The translations under genes were made by a program, and so were the position numbers. Below the pieces are notes generated by a model. The model did no database searches. It saw only the letters and a list, made by a program, of their open reading frames with translations, and was not told the DNA's origin. Shown one piece after another: positions 34,701-46,875 of a stretch of 64,000 nucleotides of DNA (its first letter is position 1; each line of letters opens with the position of its first letter). This stretch comes from Zantedeschia hybrid cultivar (Eukaryota > Streptophyta > Magnoliopsida > Alismatales > Araceae), in assembly GCA_030544215.1 (NCBI GenBank), contig JARZZO010000013.1, forward strand, positions 21,690,729 to 21,754,728, written 5' to 3'.

Positions 34701-35155
34701 TCGCCTTTTCTCAGCTTGCGCTTACTTGTCAACATCTGCACATCATGAAAGATATGAGAAGCACATCCGGTATCTAATACTCAAAATGTAGAATCTCTAA
34801 CTAACAAGTTGATATCTATCATATAGATATCTGAAGCTTCAGACAGCTTCAACTTTCCATGATCTTTATCGTTGAGGAATTCCTTACAGTTCATCTTCCA
34901 GTGACTCTGCTGCTTACAGTAGAAGTAGTCATCTTTTACCACTCTTTTGCCTTTGTCCTTCGATCTTTTATCGTTAGCTATCATCTCTACGTCGAGGGCA
35001 TCCAATGCCGGTTCAGTAGGAGGATCAGCCTCAAGGACATAGGCAATGTGCTCAGATCTGAAGACACTCTTCAGATTTCTGAGCTCATCCGAATAGTTCA
35101 GACTAGTCACAAGTTTGACATCAAGTATGCCACGGAGTGGGTTATTCAAGGACAT
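31733..35155 (-). pseudogene. Copia gag-pol of element B, nonsense-riddled, gag-deleted
   Basis: All fragments lie in one frame of 1,140 codons; I see no frameshift. The gag N-terminus (MSLNNPLRGILD) runs into DALDVEMIAN and then directly to a zinc-knuckle remnant (YFYCKQQSHWKMNC, first Cys changed to Tyr); about 170 residues of central gag are absent relative to A. Then protease, pre-integrase, integrase (the HSD aspartate reads HSN), RT with YVDDILLIGNDV, and RNase H. Stops include W-to-stop before the protease, W-to-stop near 33695, E-to-stop near 33254, Q-to-stop near 33080, Y-to-stop near 32237, Q-to-stop near 31943 and a stop near 31740. Domain order is seen; the element cannot make an active polyprotein. 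Confidence 0.9.
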
Positions 35156-35344
35156 ATTTTCCTATAGGAGATAAGTTCTATTTTAGTAGATGTTCAAATA
35201 TTAAATATAAAACAAAACATGGTATTTTGTTCAAGTTTTAACTCCCACTAATGTTCGATGGACTGTATAACCCTCAGCTATACAGAATGGAAGACGTTGA
35301 CAGTCTCCTAGTGGGGATCAGAATCTCAATGACTTGCACTATAA

Positions 35345-35650
35345 CCTTATGGATAGCACAAGAAAGTTGTAAAACAATCAAAGAGCACCCAACTCATGGG
35401 ACTTGCAACTCCTTGCAATATCCGATCATAGCTTCGGTCCCCAAAGATTTAATGGCCTTGTGGATAGTACAACAAGCCACTAATTCTGGTCTAAGCTAAC
35501 CATCGTTACACGACGAGCATAGATTTGTATGCAGCCCTTGTAGATAGTACAACAAAGCTACATGGTTCCTCTACGCCGATCATATAGGCATCTAATGCCA
35601 TATCTACAGTCTCTCCTTACAATTAAATAGGCCTTGTGGTAACACAACAA
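35345..35650 (-). repeat. Four-site leader motif of element B
   Basis: Four copies of the TTGTTGTGCTATCCACAAGG motif with some decay (plus-strand starts 35345, 35456, 35536, 35632). In transcription order the spacings are 96, 80 and 111, the same as in element C. Confidence 0.85.
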
Positions 35651-36527
35651 ACCTGCATAAAGTGATTCGAGTCCTATGACTATAACGATGGTGGACCACG
35701 CGATAAGTTCTAAACTACTCACGTTACGGCTTAGAGTTTAAACGAGGGTATTTAGATAACTTCTATCTTGGTCTCTCCTAAGTGATAGTATAAATATATC
35801 GTATATATTTACTAAATACTATACCTGCTTTGATTCATAATCAAAATAAAACAATGCATCTCATACATGTCAAGTGTGGTCATGGATAGCACAGTGGGTT
35901 TGACTGGAGCCAACAGTCAAACGCACACACTATCTAACATAACATTTATATTAGACTACCCTGCAAATATAAAGGCAAAAGATCTCTATTGTATCGCCTT
36001 CTTGATTGCAGTAGTGGATCGTCCTCGCTCTTTCGTCGGTTGCCTCGATCAGATTACAATAATTCTAGAATTACAAGTAAATTGAAGAAGGCCTTATGGC
36101 GAGTACAAGAGAGAGGGAAGTAGAAGTACATCGGAGTATGAGAGAGAGAGAGGTACGCAAACCTCTATTTATTAACAATTAATAAATAACCATACATCTA
36201 CGATCCACACAATCCATTCATCACATGAATAATTAAATAAGTGCATATGCATGACCACGGTGTGTTTTAAACAATCCACACATGATTCAATGCATCACAT
36301 AGCTAAAACAAAAGTGTTTTAAAAAACTATATAAATTTGGCTTTAAGAAAAAAACGTGAGTTCCAATCAAAATTGGTATTTGAATTTCGAAAACTCTTTT
36401 AATCAATTTAACATGCAATCAAATATAATTTAAAAGCATATAAAACACACATCACATGTGCATACACTCCAAATTAATAACTTCCAAATTATTCTATGTA
36501 AATTAGAACATTTCTAATAATTAAACA

Positions 36528-37141
36528 ATCTAACAATTAGATTGAACTAAATTAATAATCTAACAATTAGACTATTAATAATTAATTACAATAATTAATT
36601 ACTAATCTAACTTTTAGATTAATCCACAAAAGTTAATTATCAATTTAACACTTAAATTATTAACTAACTCTAATTATTAATTAACTACTAATCTAACTCT
36701 TAGATTAGTTAATTAATGTTAACTACTAATTTAACTGTTAAATTATTAATCAACATTAATTAATTAATAACTACAATCTAACAATTAGATTAGTTAATTT
36801 AAAACTAATTATTAACTTAACACTTAAGTTAACAATTAACTTTAATTAATTAATAATTACTAACCTAACTATTAGATTAGATGATTAATGTTAATATTAA
36901 TTTAACTTTTAAATTTATAACTAACACTAATTATTTAAAGACTACTAATTCAACATTTAAATTAGTCATCTAAGTTAATCATTGATTTAACAATTAAATT
37001 AACAACTAACTTACAAATTAATTAACAATTAGTTAAGATAATAATTAATAATCTAACAGCTAGATTAATGATTATTAATCACTAATTTAACTCTTAAATT
37101 AGTTTAATTAAGATTAATTATTAGTTTAACAATTAGACTAA
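36528..37141. repeat. AT-rich array of 17-bp palindromes in leader of B
   Basis: About fifteen copies of AATYTAACNNTTARATT at 35-50 bp intervals, in two flavours: AATCTAAC..TTAGATT and AATTTAAC..TTAAATT. Arms are complementary within each copy (C with G, T with A), so arm changes are matched on both sides. Confidence 0.75.
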
Positions 37142-37317
37142 CAATTAACATTAATAATTAACAACTAAATGATTCATAAATCATAAATAAGCGCAATTTA
37201 AATTTCAAAATTGAATAATAATTTTAATTCTCAAAACAATTTTGAATTATAAAATTAATATCAAACTTTAATTATTAAATGGGCTAGGAATTAAAGGGGT
37301 AGGTGGCCCAGCCAATT

Positions 37318-37460
37318 GGGTCATCTGGCTCGAGCCAGTGGCTCGGCTTGGTTCGAACCAGGTTCGAACCCTGGCTCGAGGCTAAGCCTAGCCAGGCCTA
37401 GCCTGGCTAAACCATCAGACCGGCTCGGCCCAGCCAGTTAGACAGGCTCGGGACCGGCCG
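37318..37460. repeat. GC-rich palindromic tract in leader of B
   Basis: CTGGCTCGAGCCAG, GGTTCGAACC and related dyads side by side, followed by GC-rich repeats to about 37660. Confidence 0.65.
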
Positions 37461-38072
37461 GTTCACCCCCTATCTTCCCCAAAAGGAAGAAACCCTAACT
37501 ATCACTTGCAGGTGAAGGAGGACCGACGGCTGGGCTTGTAGGAGGGTGCCCGCGGTTGGGCTTGCAGGAGGGCACCGGTGGTGGCCAGCCCGACACCGTC
37601 CGGCCCCACCGGCGACGTCCCCGGCGCCAGTGGGTCCACCGACGCCGGTGAGGACCTTCAAAAAGCTGCTGTCCGAGCCCCTTCATGGGGTTTTTTCTGG
37701 TTTTCTACAAAACCGAAGGAGGAAAAAATAGAGGATGTCTGGCCACCTCCTTTGGCACTCCAGCACCGGCCACCGGCATTGTGGGTGACAGGAAGGATCC
37801 CTGGTCACACCAAGATCTCCGGTCACCTCCCCATCGCATGGGAACGCCCGATTAAAGCCGCAAAATCCCTACGTTCTTCGTCCCACGAAGAACACGAAAA
37901 CCCCCAAAAAATAAATCCAGTTTTGCAAAATATATTAATCTAAAAATATACTTATAATCCGTGTTCATCGCATGAACACGGATCCAGCAAAAAGGATCAA
38001 ACTTACACATGGAATAATACATGGAAATATTAATTGTGGAGAACGAAACGGGACGAGAAATAGTGGAACTTC

Positions 38073-38084
38073 GCTCTGATACCA
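38073..38084 (-). other. Primer binding site of element B (tRNA-iMet)
   Basis: TGGTATCAGAGC on the minus strand, one base from the 5' LTR. The terminal A of the LTR end CAACA has mutated here (CCAACT). Confidence 0.9.
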
Positions 38085-38085
38085 C

Positions 38086-39650
38086 AGTTGGATTCTCGGG
38101 TTTCTCCAGATCTCTCGTGCAGAGGAAATAAAATAAAAAGCGAAGATTCATTCCCGTTTCGAAAAATCTAAAATTCCGATAATCAGATTATCAGAACTTA
38201 CCGTGTGCGGATTTGAATATGCAACCGTTTGGTTCCGTCGGTGCGACACCGCAAGCCATGCAAGCGCTCGGCCTCTAGCGGAGTCCACACGATCCTCCTC
38301 GCGACGGATATCCTCACGTTCCTCGTTCTTCGCAGCCACGAAACCTCTGCCGGTCACCGCAACGATCACTGCAACGCGCGGTCGATTTCCCGTCACACGG
38401 GAGTCGGTGAAGCGGTGGAGCAGATCCAGAGATCCGGATCTGGCCTGGGGCGCCAGAGAGAGAGAGAGAGAAACAGAGAAGGGGGCGGCTAGGGTTAGCA
38501 GCAGCTTGGCCTACTCAGCCCGTTCGCTATATTTTATACTAACCGCGCGATTTTTCATAAAAACCCCCGGTTTGTATAAAACCAACTTATTTATCCATCG
38601 CCTTGAGAATCTTTTGCATGTGACCCTCTAGGCCCAATTACCAGTCTGGTTAATAGCCCAATAAGCCAAGTGACTCCTCATTGGCTTTATTAATCAATTA
38701 ATAACCCTTTATTAATTAATTAATCAATCAAATTGATATCGCACATCGAATTCGATCGGGCCTCCCATCACGTTGGGTGCCAAGCAACACCGCGTGAACC
38801 CGGAAGGTATCGGGGTTAAGTAACCCACTCTTAGAACCTTTCTACCGACAGTTACCACGTGGATATAATCCTTCATTCGTACAATACTCTCGAGTCGACT
38901 CAGGGTATGGCGTGCTGTCAAACCTTAACCGGTTGACTCACTTGGATTTGATGTCGTTGATGAATATCGTAAAACTCCTTTCCCAATATTATCGTCCGCC
39001 CTGGCCAGGGACTTTCGCGCATCCTTCCTAGAGCATTCTCTCTCATCGTACCGAGAGTGAATGATTCCTTACTGACACACACTTCCCTTCGACGGTATTT
39101 CACTGTACCCGATCCTTGGCTGTTTAGAACCCCATGGTTAGAGATTCATAAACCAAGGTCAAAGCACAGAAGTCCACCGCCAAGGTATCCTTGGTGTCTC
39201 AGGTCCGAGGATCATCCACGTAACTACGTCAATATAATCAAGTTGGTTGACAGTGAGGTACAGTACCATCCAGCTATTCAGTCGGATCAGTTCGGTGAAC
39301 TCATTCTCCAATGAGCACCTACAGATTCGCCTTAGTGTCTCCACACAAGTGACTTATGAGATCAGTCACCCTCATCATATGAGCAGGAGTAATCTGTACT
39401 AGTCTAACCGGATATCCGATGTCCTTCTCGAATATCCTCCGACTAGGAACGATTAAGAATATGTTTGTTTAAGTGATCAGTCTCATTAGTATGATCTCAT
39501 CATAATCTGATCACTATCGCACATATTCATGGACTTCATTATGAGACAATAATTAATACGATTTACACACAATGAATATTATGCCATTATATTAATAAAT
39601 GAATGAGATTTACATAGTCACATTGGCTTGTAGGCCACCTAAGACTAACA
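38086..39650 (-). repeat. 5' LTR of element B
   Basis: 1,565 bp starting TGTTAGTCTTAGG at 39650 on the minus strand. TATA-like TATAAAATATA is at 38528-38538. Confidence 0.9.
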
Positions 39651-39655
39651 ACTAT

Positions 39656-40819
39656 TTGGGTTGGGCTTACCCAATTACTATCAGAGATTGGGTATATGAT
39701 ACTCGCATCTAACCATTTCACAACTTCTTTCTTAACCACTTCCATCATTATTGGGTTTAATCTTCTTTGCATCTCCTTATTGGGCTTAGCATTCTCCTCC
39801 AAATAAATATGATGCATGCATGTGGTTGGACTTATTCCTTTTAGATCATCTACAAACCACCCTTTGGCTTCTTTGTGAGTTTGGAAGACTTCAACGAGTT
39901 GTTCGTCCTTGGTAGGGCTAAGGTTAGCTGTTATGATCATAAGCAAACTTTCGAACGGGTCCAAAAAGACATATTTGAGGGAATCCGATAAGGACTTAAG
40001 TTCCAACTGAGGAGGGGCCGAGAGAGAGGAAAGAGTAGGTTCTAGATTGAGTTCAAGTAGAGGTTCAAACTTATTGGGCTGCCAGGCCTTCTTTCCTAGG
40101 TCAATTGTTTTGATGTCAGAAGTGGACATCAGTTCCTCTACTTCTTCAGGTTGGGCCAAAGGGGATTTTTCTAATATGTTATCAATTACATCAATTGCAA
40201 AGCAATCTTCCCCGTCCTGCATATGTCCAGATGCCCTGAAAATATTGAGGGATATTTTGTGATCTCCAAAGGAAATATCCATCAGTCCCGACTTACAATT
40301 GATGATAGCATTGTCTATAGCCAAAAAAGGTCGGCCCAATATGATTGGGCTATTTTTTAAAAGTTGAACCGGTTCTATGTCGAGGATGACAAAATCAACT
40401 AGGAAGTAACAAGTGTCAATGCTGACAATAACATCTTTCACCATTCCTCTCGATGTCCTAAGAGATTTATCAACAAGTTGCAAGATTACCGGAGTCAGTT
40501 TCAATTCTCCTATCCCAAATTTTTCATTTATTGAAGTGGGCAATAGATTCACACTTGCCCCAAGGTCCAATAACACCTTATCAAAGGTGGTTCCTTCAAT
40601 AACACAAGAGATAAGTGGAGCCCCAGGATCTTTCATCTTTTTGGGCAATTGGTTGAGCAGAATGGCATTCACCTCTTCAGACAAAAAGATTTTCTTAGGG
40701 CTTGTTTTGGGCTCTCTCTTATGAGTACAAAGTTCCTTCAGAAATTTGGCATAGGTCGGCACATGTTGGATGGCATCTACCAGAGATATGTTAATGTAGA
40801 TTTGTTTAAATAAGTCCAT
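39656..40819 (-). pseudogene. Athila-like protease and start of RT, cut by element B
   Basis: A long open stretch with retropepsin landmarks (LLDLGASVNLLP, the DLGA form common in Athila-type elements; later IILGRPFL), a linker, and the start of RT (EVVKKEVVKWLDASIIYPISDSNWVSPTQIV). At 39656 the sequence runs into the target duplication and LTR of element B; the gene resumes at 30160. This is the best-preserved part of the Athila-like element. Confidence 0.88.
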
Positions 40820-42648
40820 TAACTCTTCATTGTGGGTCTAGATTTGATGCTTTCTTCTCTCTTTACCCATTTCTAAAGCTTGTGGAAAAGGGGTTTTGAG
40901 CTTATAATTCTCAGGAGATTCTTCAAATCTTTGTTTCCCTTTTTCCTGATTATAAATGATAGTGGGTTCTTCATTCTCTTCATCTTCTTATTCGGCCTAA
41001 TCAAAATTAGCCTGATTAAATCCTTGGTTTGGGTAAGGATCTGGAAAAATTTTACCACTTCTAAAGGCCAAAATTGCTTTCGCATTGTCTAGTTGAGGGC
41101 CTCTTGATGGATTTGGGCCCATTTAAGGTTGGGCCTGAGGAATAGGCAGAAGTGGTTATTGTTGGAAATCTTAAGGATAATTTCGTGGGTTTGCAATGGG
41201 TTGGCTGGGTAACGGGCCCACTTCTCTCCTCATAGTGGTATCAACCATTTGGCCAAGTTGGGCTTCCAATTTTGCAATGGATTGTTACTGAGAGATGACA
41301 AGTTGTTGCAATTGTTCTTGCTGCTGTTGTTGGTTCAAGAGTAGTTGTTGCAATGTATTGAATTTGTCATTATTTTGATTTGATGGTTGAAGATGTGGAA
41401 GTTGATATGAGGGCTGAGAATACATGGTTTGAGCATTATTGGGTTGAAAATAAGGAACTTGTGATTGAGAAGGTTGACCCCTATTGAAACCTTGGTTTTG
41501 AAAATGATTTTGTTGTTGAACCCTATTCTGAAAGTTTTCGGCTGGTGGATTCGGAGCTTGGGTCTGCTGAGGTTTCCATGAGAAATTTGGATAATTTTTC
41601 TAGCCTAGATTGTAGGTGTTAAAATATGGGTCATGATTGGACTTCGAGTAACTTTGGGCTGCTTGAACTTGCTCCTAGATAAATAGTGGTAATTGGGCTG
41701 CAGTAGGACACTCACTGATATGGTGAGTTAGACTTGCACAAAGACTACAGGACTCTTGGAAAGATGGGGAAGGTTCCGAGATGGTGATTGGATATTGGAT
41801 CTTTGATTGTTCGAAGCTATAACTTGGTCTAACTTTTGAGCCACTATATCCATTTTACTCATCTATTAGGCTAGAAGGTCCACCTTGTCCAGCTTTTAGG
41901 CTAATGCATTGATATCCATCCTAGAGTCAAGTTCTCCTCGATTTCTAATTTCATATACCCCAGTCCACTTGGATGGTCCCACTGATCTTTCATACGATGA
42001 AAGTGCATGATTTATTGAATTCTCACTTAGCATTTCAAACATATCATATGCTTCTTCCTCACCTTTGCTCATGAATGCTCCCCCACAAGACGCATCCACC
42101 ATCTGCCTATATTGTGCATCCAATCCCTCATAAAATGCTTGCACAATTTACCATTTAGATAGTCCATGATGTGGACATTTCCTAAGCAATTATTTCAACC
42201 TTTCCCATGACTCATGGATTTGTTCCCCAAGTAATTGTAAAAACCCAGTTATGGCCCGCCTCATGGTCTTGGTTCTCCGTATAGGATAGAATTTCTTCAT
42301 AAACTCTTGGTGCATTTCAGGACAAGTCCTAATGGGCTTCCCTATTGTACCAAGCCGGTATTTGGCCTTGTCCTTAAGAGAGAAAGGAAATAAGGTTAGG
42401 CGAAGTACATCTTCTGTGAAATCTTGGATTTTCACGATAGATTAAATCTCAAAGAACTCATCCAAATGTTTATACCGATTTTCATTGGTATTCCTATAGA
42501 AAGATGGGAGCATTTGGATGGTACTGGGGTTGATCTCATAATGGCTTGCATGGGTATTTGGCAATTGAATACAAGATGAAGGGTTATAGTCCCGAGGAAT
42601 GAAATATTGCATCATCTATTTAGGCATTTCTTGATTATTACCAGCCAT
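40820..42648 (-). pseudogene. Athila-like gag, frameshifted
   Basis: A start codon at 42648-42646 (MAGNNQEMPK) is followed within a few codons by a stop. The retrotransposon gag domain is readable at 42435-42190 (EDVLRLTLFPFSLKDKAKYRL ... ESWERLK) and 42144-41896 (FYEGLDAQYRQMVDASCGGAF, EEAYDMFEMLSENS). The remainder is glutamine/asparagine-rich with several stops and shifts. It lies directly upstream of the protease, as in Ty3/Gypsy. Confidence 0.8.
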
Positions 42649-43661
42649 TTAATGTTAAAGATGACTTTGGTGATGTAGGTATCTCTAAGTTTCTTGAATC
42701 GGATTGATGATATCTAGATTTGAGATCTTCTACCTAGCATACACTAGACGAAGAGAGAGAAGATGATTTATTTATTTTATTTTATTTTTTATGCAAAGAC
42801 AAACAAGTTGAAAACAATTAACCTAATGACCTAAGTGCAACCTAGACCTAAAGATGAATTTTCTTACAAAGTAACTAGAGTTCACTGTGAATCACACCCA
42901 CAAAGGATCAACGGCCAGGTAAGAGGTGGGATAGTGGGAGGCTGCCCCTACTTTCGTAAGGACCTAATTAAATAACCACTTGCCCGCTTAGACGTTTGCC
43001 TTTGTAACCGCTAGCCTAGACACTAGTGCCCAAAGTAGAAGTAAATTCACAGCTTGGTCCAATCACAGTGTGAATCTTAGGTTCAATTTGCTATTTGATT
43101 TTATTAGGCTTTGGGAAATGCAAGATGAAATGTTGATGGTTTGTGGGCTAAGGAAAGGTAATGAAATCTCCACCATATCTTGTTATGAAGATGCCCTTAA
43201 AGTATTTTAACAATGAGATGCTCACCACAATTCAAACAAGTATTTTTTATGCCAAAATAGGAGGATAATGCATGAACCTGTTATTGGCAAAATGGAGGAA
43301 AACTCAACTTGCTTCCCGCACTCTTCAACATAAAGCAAATGACAAAATTAAACAAACATATCTAATTCTAATGCATTCCTAAATGATGCATGTCCTAAAA
43401 CATGAAAGTTTGATTTCTAATCTTGAAATGATTTTTCTTTTCTTTTTTTTTTCTTTTTTAATTTTAATGGATTCTATGACAATTCTAACAAAATCTGAAA
43501 ATAAAAAGAAAATAAATGATAAGTTGGAACAAACTCACCAATTAGAAGTTTTCCTTTTATTTTTCACTTTTTTTTAAAAAAATACCTGCAAGAGAAGAAA
43601 ATAAATGCAAGTATGGATACACACAAATGAACCCAAAATTATCAAAACTAAGAATTTAATT
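42649..43661 (-). other. Athila-like untranslated leader
   Basis: About 1 kb between primer site and gag, with T-rich runs around 43430-43460 and 43550-43590. I see no gene in it. Confidence 0.55.
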
Positions 43662-43679
43662 TCCCTGGCAACGGTGCCA
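43662..43679 (-). other. Primer binding site of Athila-like element (tRNA-Asp-like)
   Basis: TGGCACCGTTGCCAGGGA on the minus strand. It differs by two bases from the tRNA-Asp-complementary site TGGCGCCGTTGCCGGGGA typical of Athila elements, as recalled. Position and orientation agree with the gag-pol fragments to its left. Confidence 0.8.
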
Positions 43680-43684
43680 AAAAT

Positions 43685-44545
43685 TGGTGTGTCTTTTAAA
43701 TGCCGTCGTTAAAGCACAAAACCGCCAATAAAGTCCGATTCTCAATAATAATAATGATGTAGCACTTGGTTGAGATCAGGTCGAATCCACAAGAAAATAA
43801 ATTTTTAGCTTTGGAAAATCTTAAGTTTTTAGCAAAAATTGTTGACAAGTGTGACTTTGAGGTGCAAGTTCAGAAAAGGTAATTAAATAATTGCCAGTAT
43901 TTAATTACACACTAAAACACCTAATTTTTATTAAGACAATACTACTAAGACACCACTAATGAACTCAAACAAAATATGTAAATCTAAATAGCTAAATAAT
44001 AGATTGAATAAAAACAACACTATTGCACAAACAATTCTACAAGATTCTGTAAAATTACAGGATAAATTTTTAACATCAAATGAACTACTCAATTGTGATG
44101 AAACAAACCAAAAACAAACTTAAGCAAAGAGCTAGGCAACAGTGGCAGGCGTTGGCTGGAACAACACTGTTGTTGCAAGCGTACTGCGCCAGGCTCGGTT
44201 GACTTAGCACGTGCAAAGAGGCTTTGGCGCACGGTAGAGAGGCGTGGACTGACAGCGGCTGGAGCGGGCTCGGGGGCGTTGTGCACCGGACGAAATAGCA
44301 GGTAGAGCGGTGCGCCGCGTACGAGCTATGCAAGCGTGCAGCGGCTGAGAGCGGGAAGTCCCCGCACAGCAATGCATGGCGTAGAGCAGCAGGGGGTGCC
44401 TTTCGCGCCCAGGCACGGGCGACAAGGGGGAGCCGAGCGAACTCCTCCACTCTGCCACGTAGGATTGGGTGATGGTGCTCCTTCTCCGGCTTCGACACGT
44501 AGTGACGACAGCTGACAGGCGCTCGTGCACGAGCGGAACCAGCAG

Positions 44546-44585
<40 letters not shown>
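43685..44585 (-). mobile_element. Athila-like 5' LTR, part next to primer site
   Basis: Sequence upstream of the primer site in element orientation. It contains a stretch like AGGTCGAATCCACAAG (43779-43795), which I associate with Athila LTR ends. It runs into the (GA)n tract at 44547-44585, where the gag-only element inserted. The rest of the LTR should continue after 51564; its outer boundary is not identified. The open frames at 44085-44663 are translations of this region and not recognised proteins. Confidence 0.55.
44547..44585. repeat. (GA)n microsatellite at insertion site
   Basis: An almost pure AG/GA tract of about 17 repeats. GA-rich sequence continues right after the inserted element (51565-51680), so the tract was the insertion target. 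Confidence 0.85.
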
Positions 44586-44587
<2 letters not shown>

Positions 44588-44590
44588 TAA
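44586..44590 (+). repeat. Target-site duplication of gag-only element, left copy
   Basis: GATAA, repeated exactly at 51560-51564. Confidence 0.92.
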
Positions 44591-45973
44591 TGTAACGACC
44601 CGCCATCCTATGACCGGAGACCCAATCACTAAATGGATGTCGGCCCATTAACTGCGGGTTCACACCCGGATCTCACACAAACGTCTGGAGGAGTAAGCGT
44701 TAAACAAGGCTAAATATAACAATCTCACGGACTACAAGAGTAAAGCAAGTACGCAGAAAGGAAGATAACAATGTCCGTATACAGTCCAACAATAATTACA
44801 TGGTCCAACAAATTAAATAAGTACAGGCAGAAGGAAAGTACAACAACATCGGGGCATACCCCGGAACAGAGACAACTGCTGGTCCGCACACCAAGAAGGC
44901 ACCACACGTCTCCACATGCCGCGAAGTCCACACCTGAAACCGCAGGGAGTGAGCCACACCAGAATTGGGCTCAGTAAGGATCATCCGATCCCCCACCTCC
45001 CACTCACACACCCACAAGTGTAACAACACAGATATATGGCAATTAAGTAAAGCAGTAAACGCAGCACCTAAATCTGATAAGAAACGTACGATAAGCAGTG
45101 TAGCAAGAACAGTTCTAAGCAACCCGAAGAACCCAACACAGAGTCACGTCTCACAGCCAAAGTCCACAAAGTGACTGAACCACACTGTCGACCGAAGTCA
45201 AACGTCGCCTCCCAACACTACCACCACTGCTCACGCCTGTCCACCCCTACAGTGTTCCGGGGCACTGTAGGGTGAGGCAGTGAGCCAAACTAGGACTAGC
45301 TGGAACCAGTGTACCGCCACTGCCAGCTACGTGTGCACACAAGCAGTCTAGACTACTGTCCTACCACTGGATTGCCTCCACGCTAGGCCTCAGCGCTTCA
45401 GGAGGGCCCTGGGGACCGGCGAACCCCCGTCAAGCCGAAGCTACAGGAACTACCCACAACCCTAATCTCCCGGGCTGCGTCAGGCCAAAGGGCTAAGGGT
45501 ACCACTCGTAACCTTGATCAAAGGTCACATCAGGCCCAGTGGCTACAGGGGTAAAACAACTCCACAACCAGCTCCACAGTAAGAAAAGCGCCGAAAGCTG
45601 CCACGACAAACAGGGAAACCCGACCTGCTGAGACCAAACAGCAACCCCTCGGATAGCGCACCAGCTACTCCGGCCCGACGGGTTCAAGGTGGTTCTGCTT
45701 CCCTCAGCCAAAGGCAAATCACAACATGTACCCCTTCTCCCACCGGTATGGCACAATGCCTCACAGACACCATGACCCTGTCCCCATCGGTCCATGGTGA
45801 CAAACGTAAACCACAGTCATACCGATCCACAGTCGTATAAGCACACACACACATATAACATGATGTAATTCTATTCACACAGAAGTCCTCACTCTCAGTG
45901 TACAACATAAAGCATGCCTTTGAACCGTCCAACAGTAAAACACACATTAAAACCAGCATTAGACAGTTCTATC

Positions 45974-46331
45974 TTGAATCGCGTCGACCGAGGTCGACGC
46001 CATTCAAGCCCCTCAGACAGGTTTATTAAAGCTAGATTATTCCTTGAAACGCGTCGTCATAGGGAGTCGCCTATTTAAAACGCGTCCACGTCCACAGACG
46101 CCATTCACACCGAAATTCCAGATTTACAGACCCTCACTCGGGGTGATTTCCTTGCCTAAATGGCGTTATGATGGCTCGATGTCCTTCCGAAAGGCGTCGT
46201 CCATCCATGACGTCATTTAGCGCCAGAACCCCTACTCGAAAAACCTCGAACAGGAAGGTTTCTGCCCTAAAAGGCGTCGTACTGCCCTGACGTCCTTCTA
46301 AAAGGCGTCGACCAGGCACGACGCCGTTTAG
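45974..46331. repeat. Seven 34-bp 12-10-12 modules, first cluster of 3' LTR
   Basis: Modules at 45974-46007, 46044-46077, 46075-46108, 46156-46189, 46187-46220, 46267-46300 and 46298-46331. Neighbours in a pair share 2-3 bp of arm (TTA, CG, CTA), so each pair is a compact double hairpin. All spacers are exactly 10 nt. Confidence 0.88.
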
Positions 46332-46875
46332 CGCCAGAAACCTAGTTCCCTGGTTCGAACCGAGGGTTTCTCCCTTAACCCCAAACACCCCGAAAAAGCC
46401 CCAAAACAAGAAGGGGAGGAAGAGGAACTCAACCACCATAAGCATGCTGCGAATCCACGATCACAAGCACGGCTATTCCCATAAGAAAACCCCCTAAACA
46501 TGCTCATTCTAGCCCGAACACGTCATGACACGCCAAGGAAAACACGTGCAACGCACGCAAGGTTCGTCCCCCTACCTGTTCTTGAACTCCTCCAAGCTCC
46601 TCGCCGCCGACCCGCCGCACCGCAGACCGCCGCCAGTACCCTCGAGGACGCCGCCACTCCGCCGGGACGTCGGCCGCCGTCCGGAGAAGGGAACGCCGCG
46701 AAGGAGGTGGTGGAGGTAGAGGTGAGAGGTAAGGAGGCTATGGAGTGATGGAAGAGGAAGAAGAGGAAGGGAAGGGGAAAAGAGAGTTGGAGAGGGCGGA
46801 GAGGGCGAGGAGAGAGAGAGTGAAGGCGAGAATAAGGGAAAGAAGGGGAGGCTCGCGGGGTCAATCCGAATCCAG

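Larger units (their letters stand above)
35156..38072 (-). other. Leader of element B
   Basis: About 2.9 kb without a recognisable gene, built like the leaders of A, C and D: GC-rich segment (37318-37660), AT-rich palindrome array (36528-37141), four-site motif (35345-35650), then gag. Confidence 0.7.
30166..39650 (-). mobile_element. Copia element B (9,485 bp), gag-deleted
   Basis: Minus-strand Ty1/Copia element: 5' LTR 38086-39650, tRNA-iMet primer site 38073-38084, leader, gag-pol frame 35155-31733 with nonsense codons, polypurine tract 31719-31729, 3' LTR 30166-31718, target duplication ACTAC/ACTAT. It is inserted into the Athila-like pol gene. The coding frame is about 170 codons shorter than in element A because the middle of gag is missing, a deletion it shares with element C. 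Confidence 0.92.

Noticed and set aside
37546..37943. Frames in the GC-rich leader of B (61 and 121 codons)
   Set aside because: Located in the untranslated leader, not found in C or A at the same place, and biased by GC composition.
44085..44663. 192-codon frame with Ser-Leu repeats
   Set aside because: It reads through the (GA)n tract and into the inserted LTR; no domain is recognisable.
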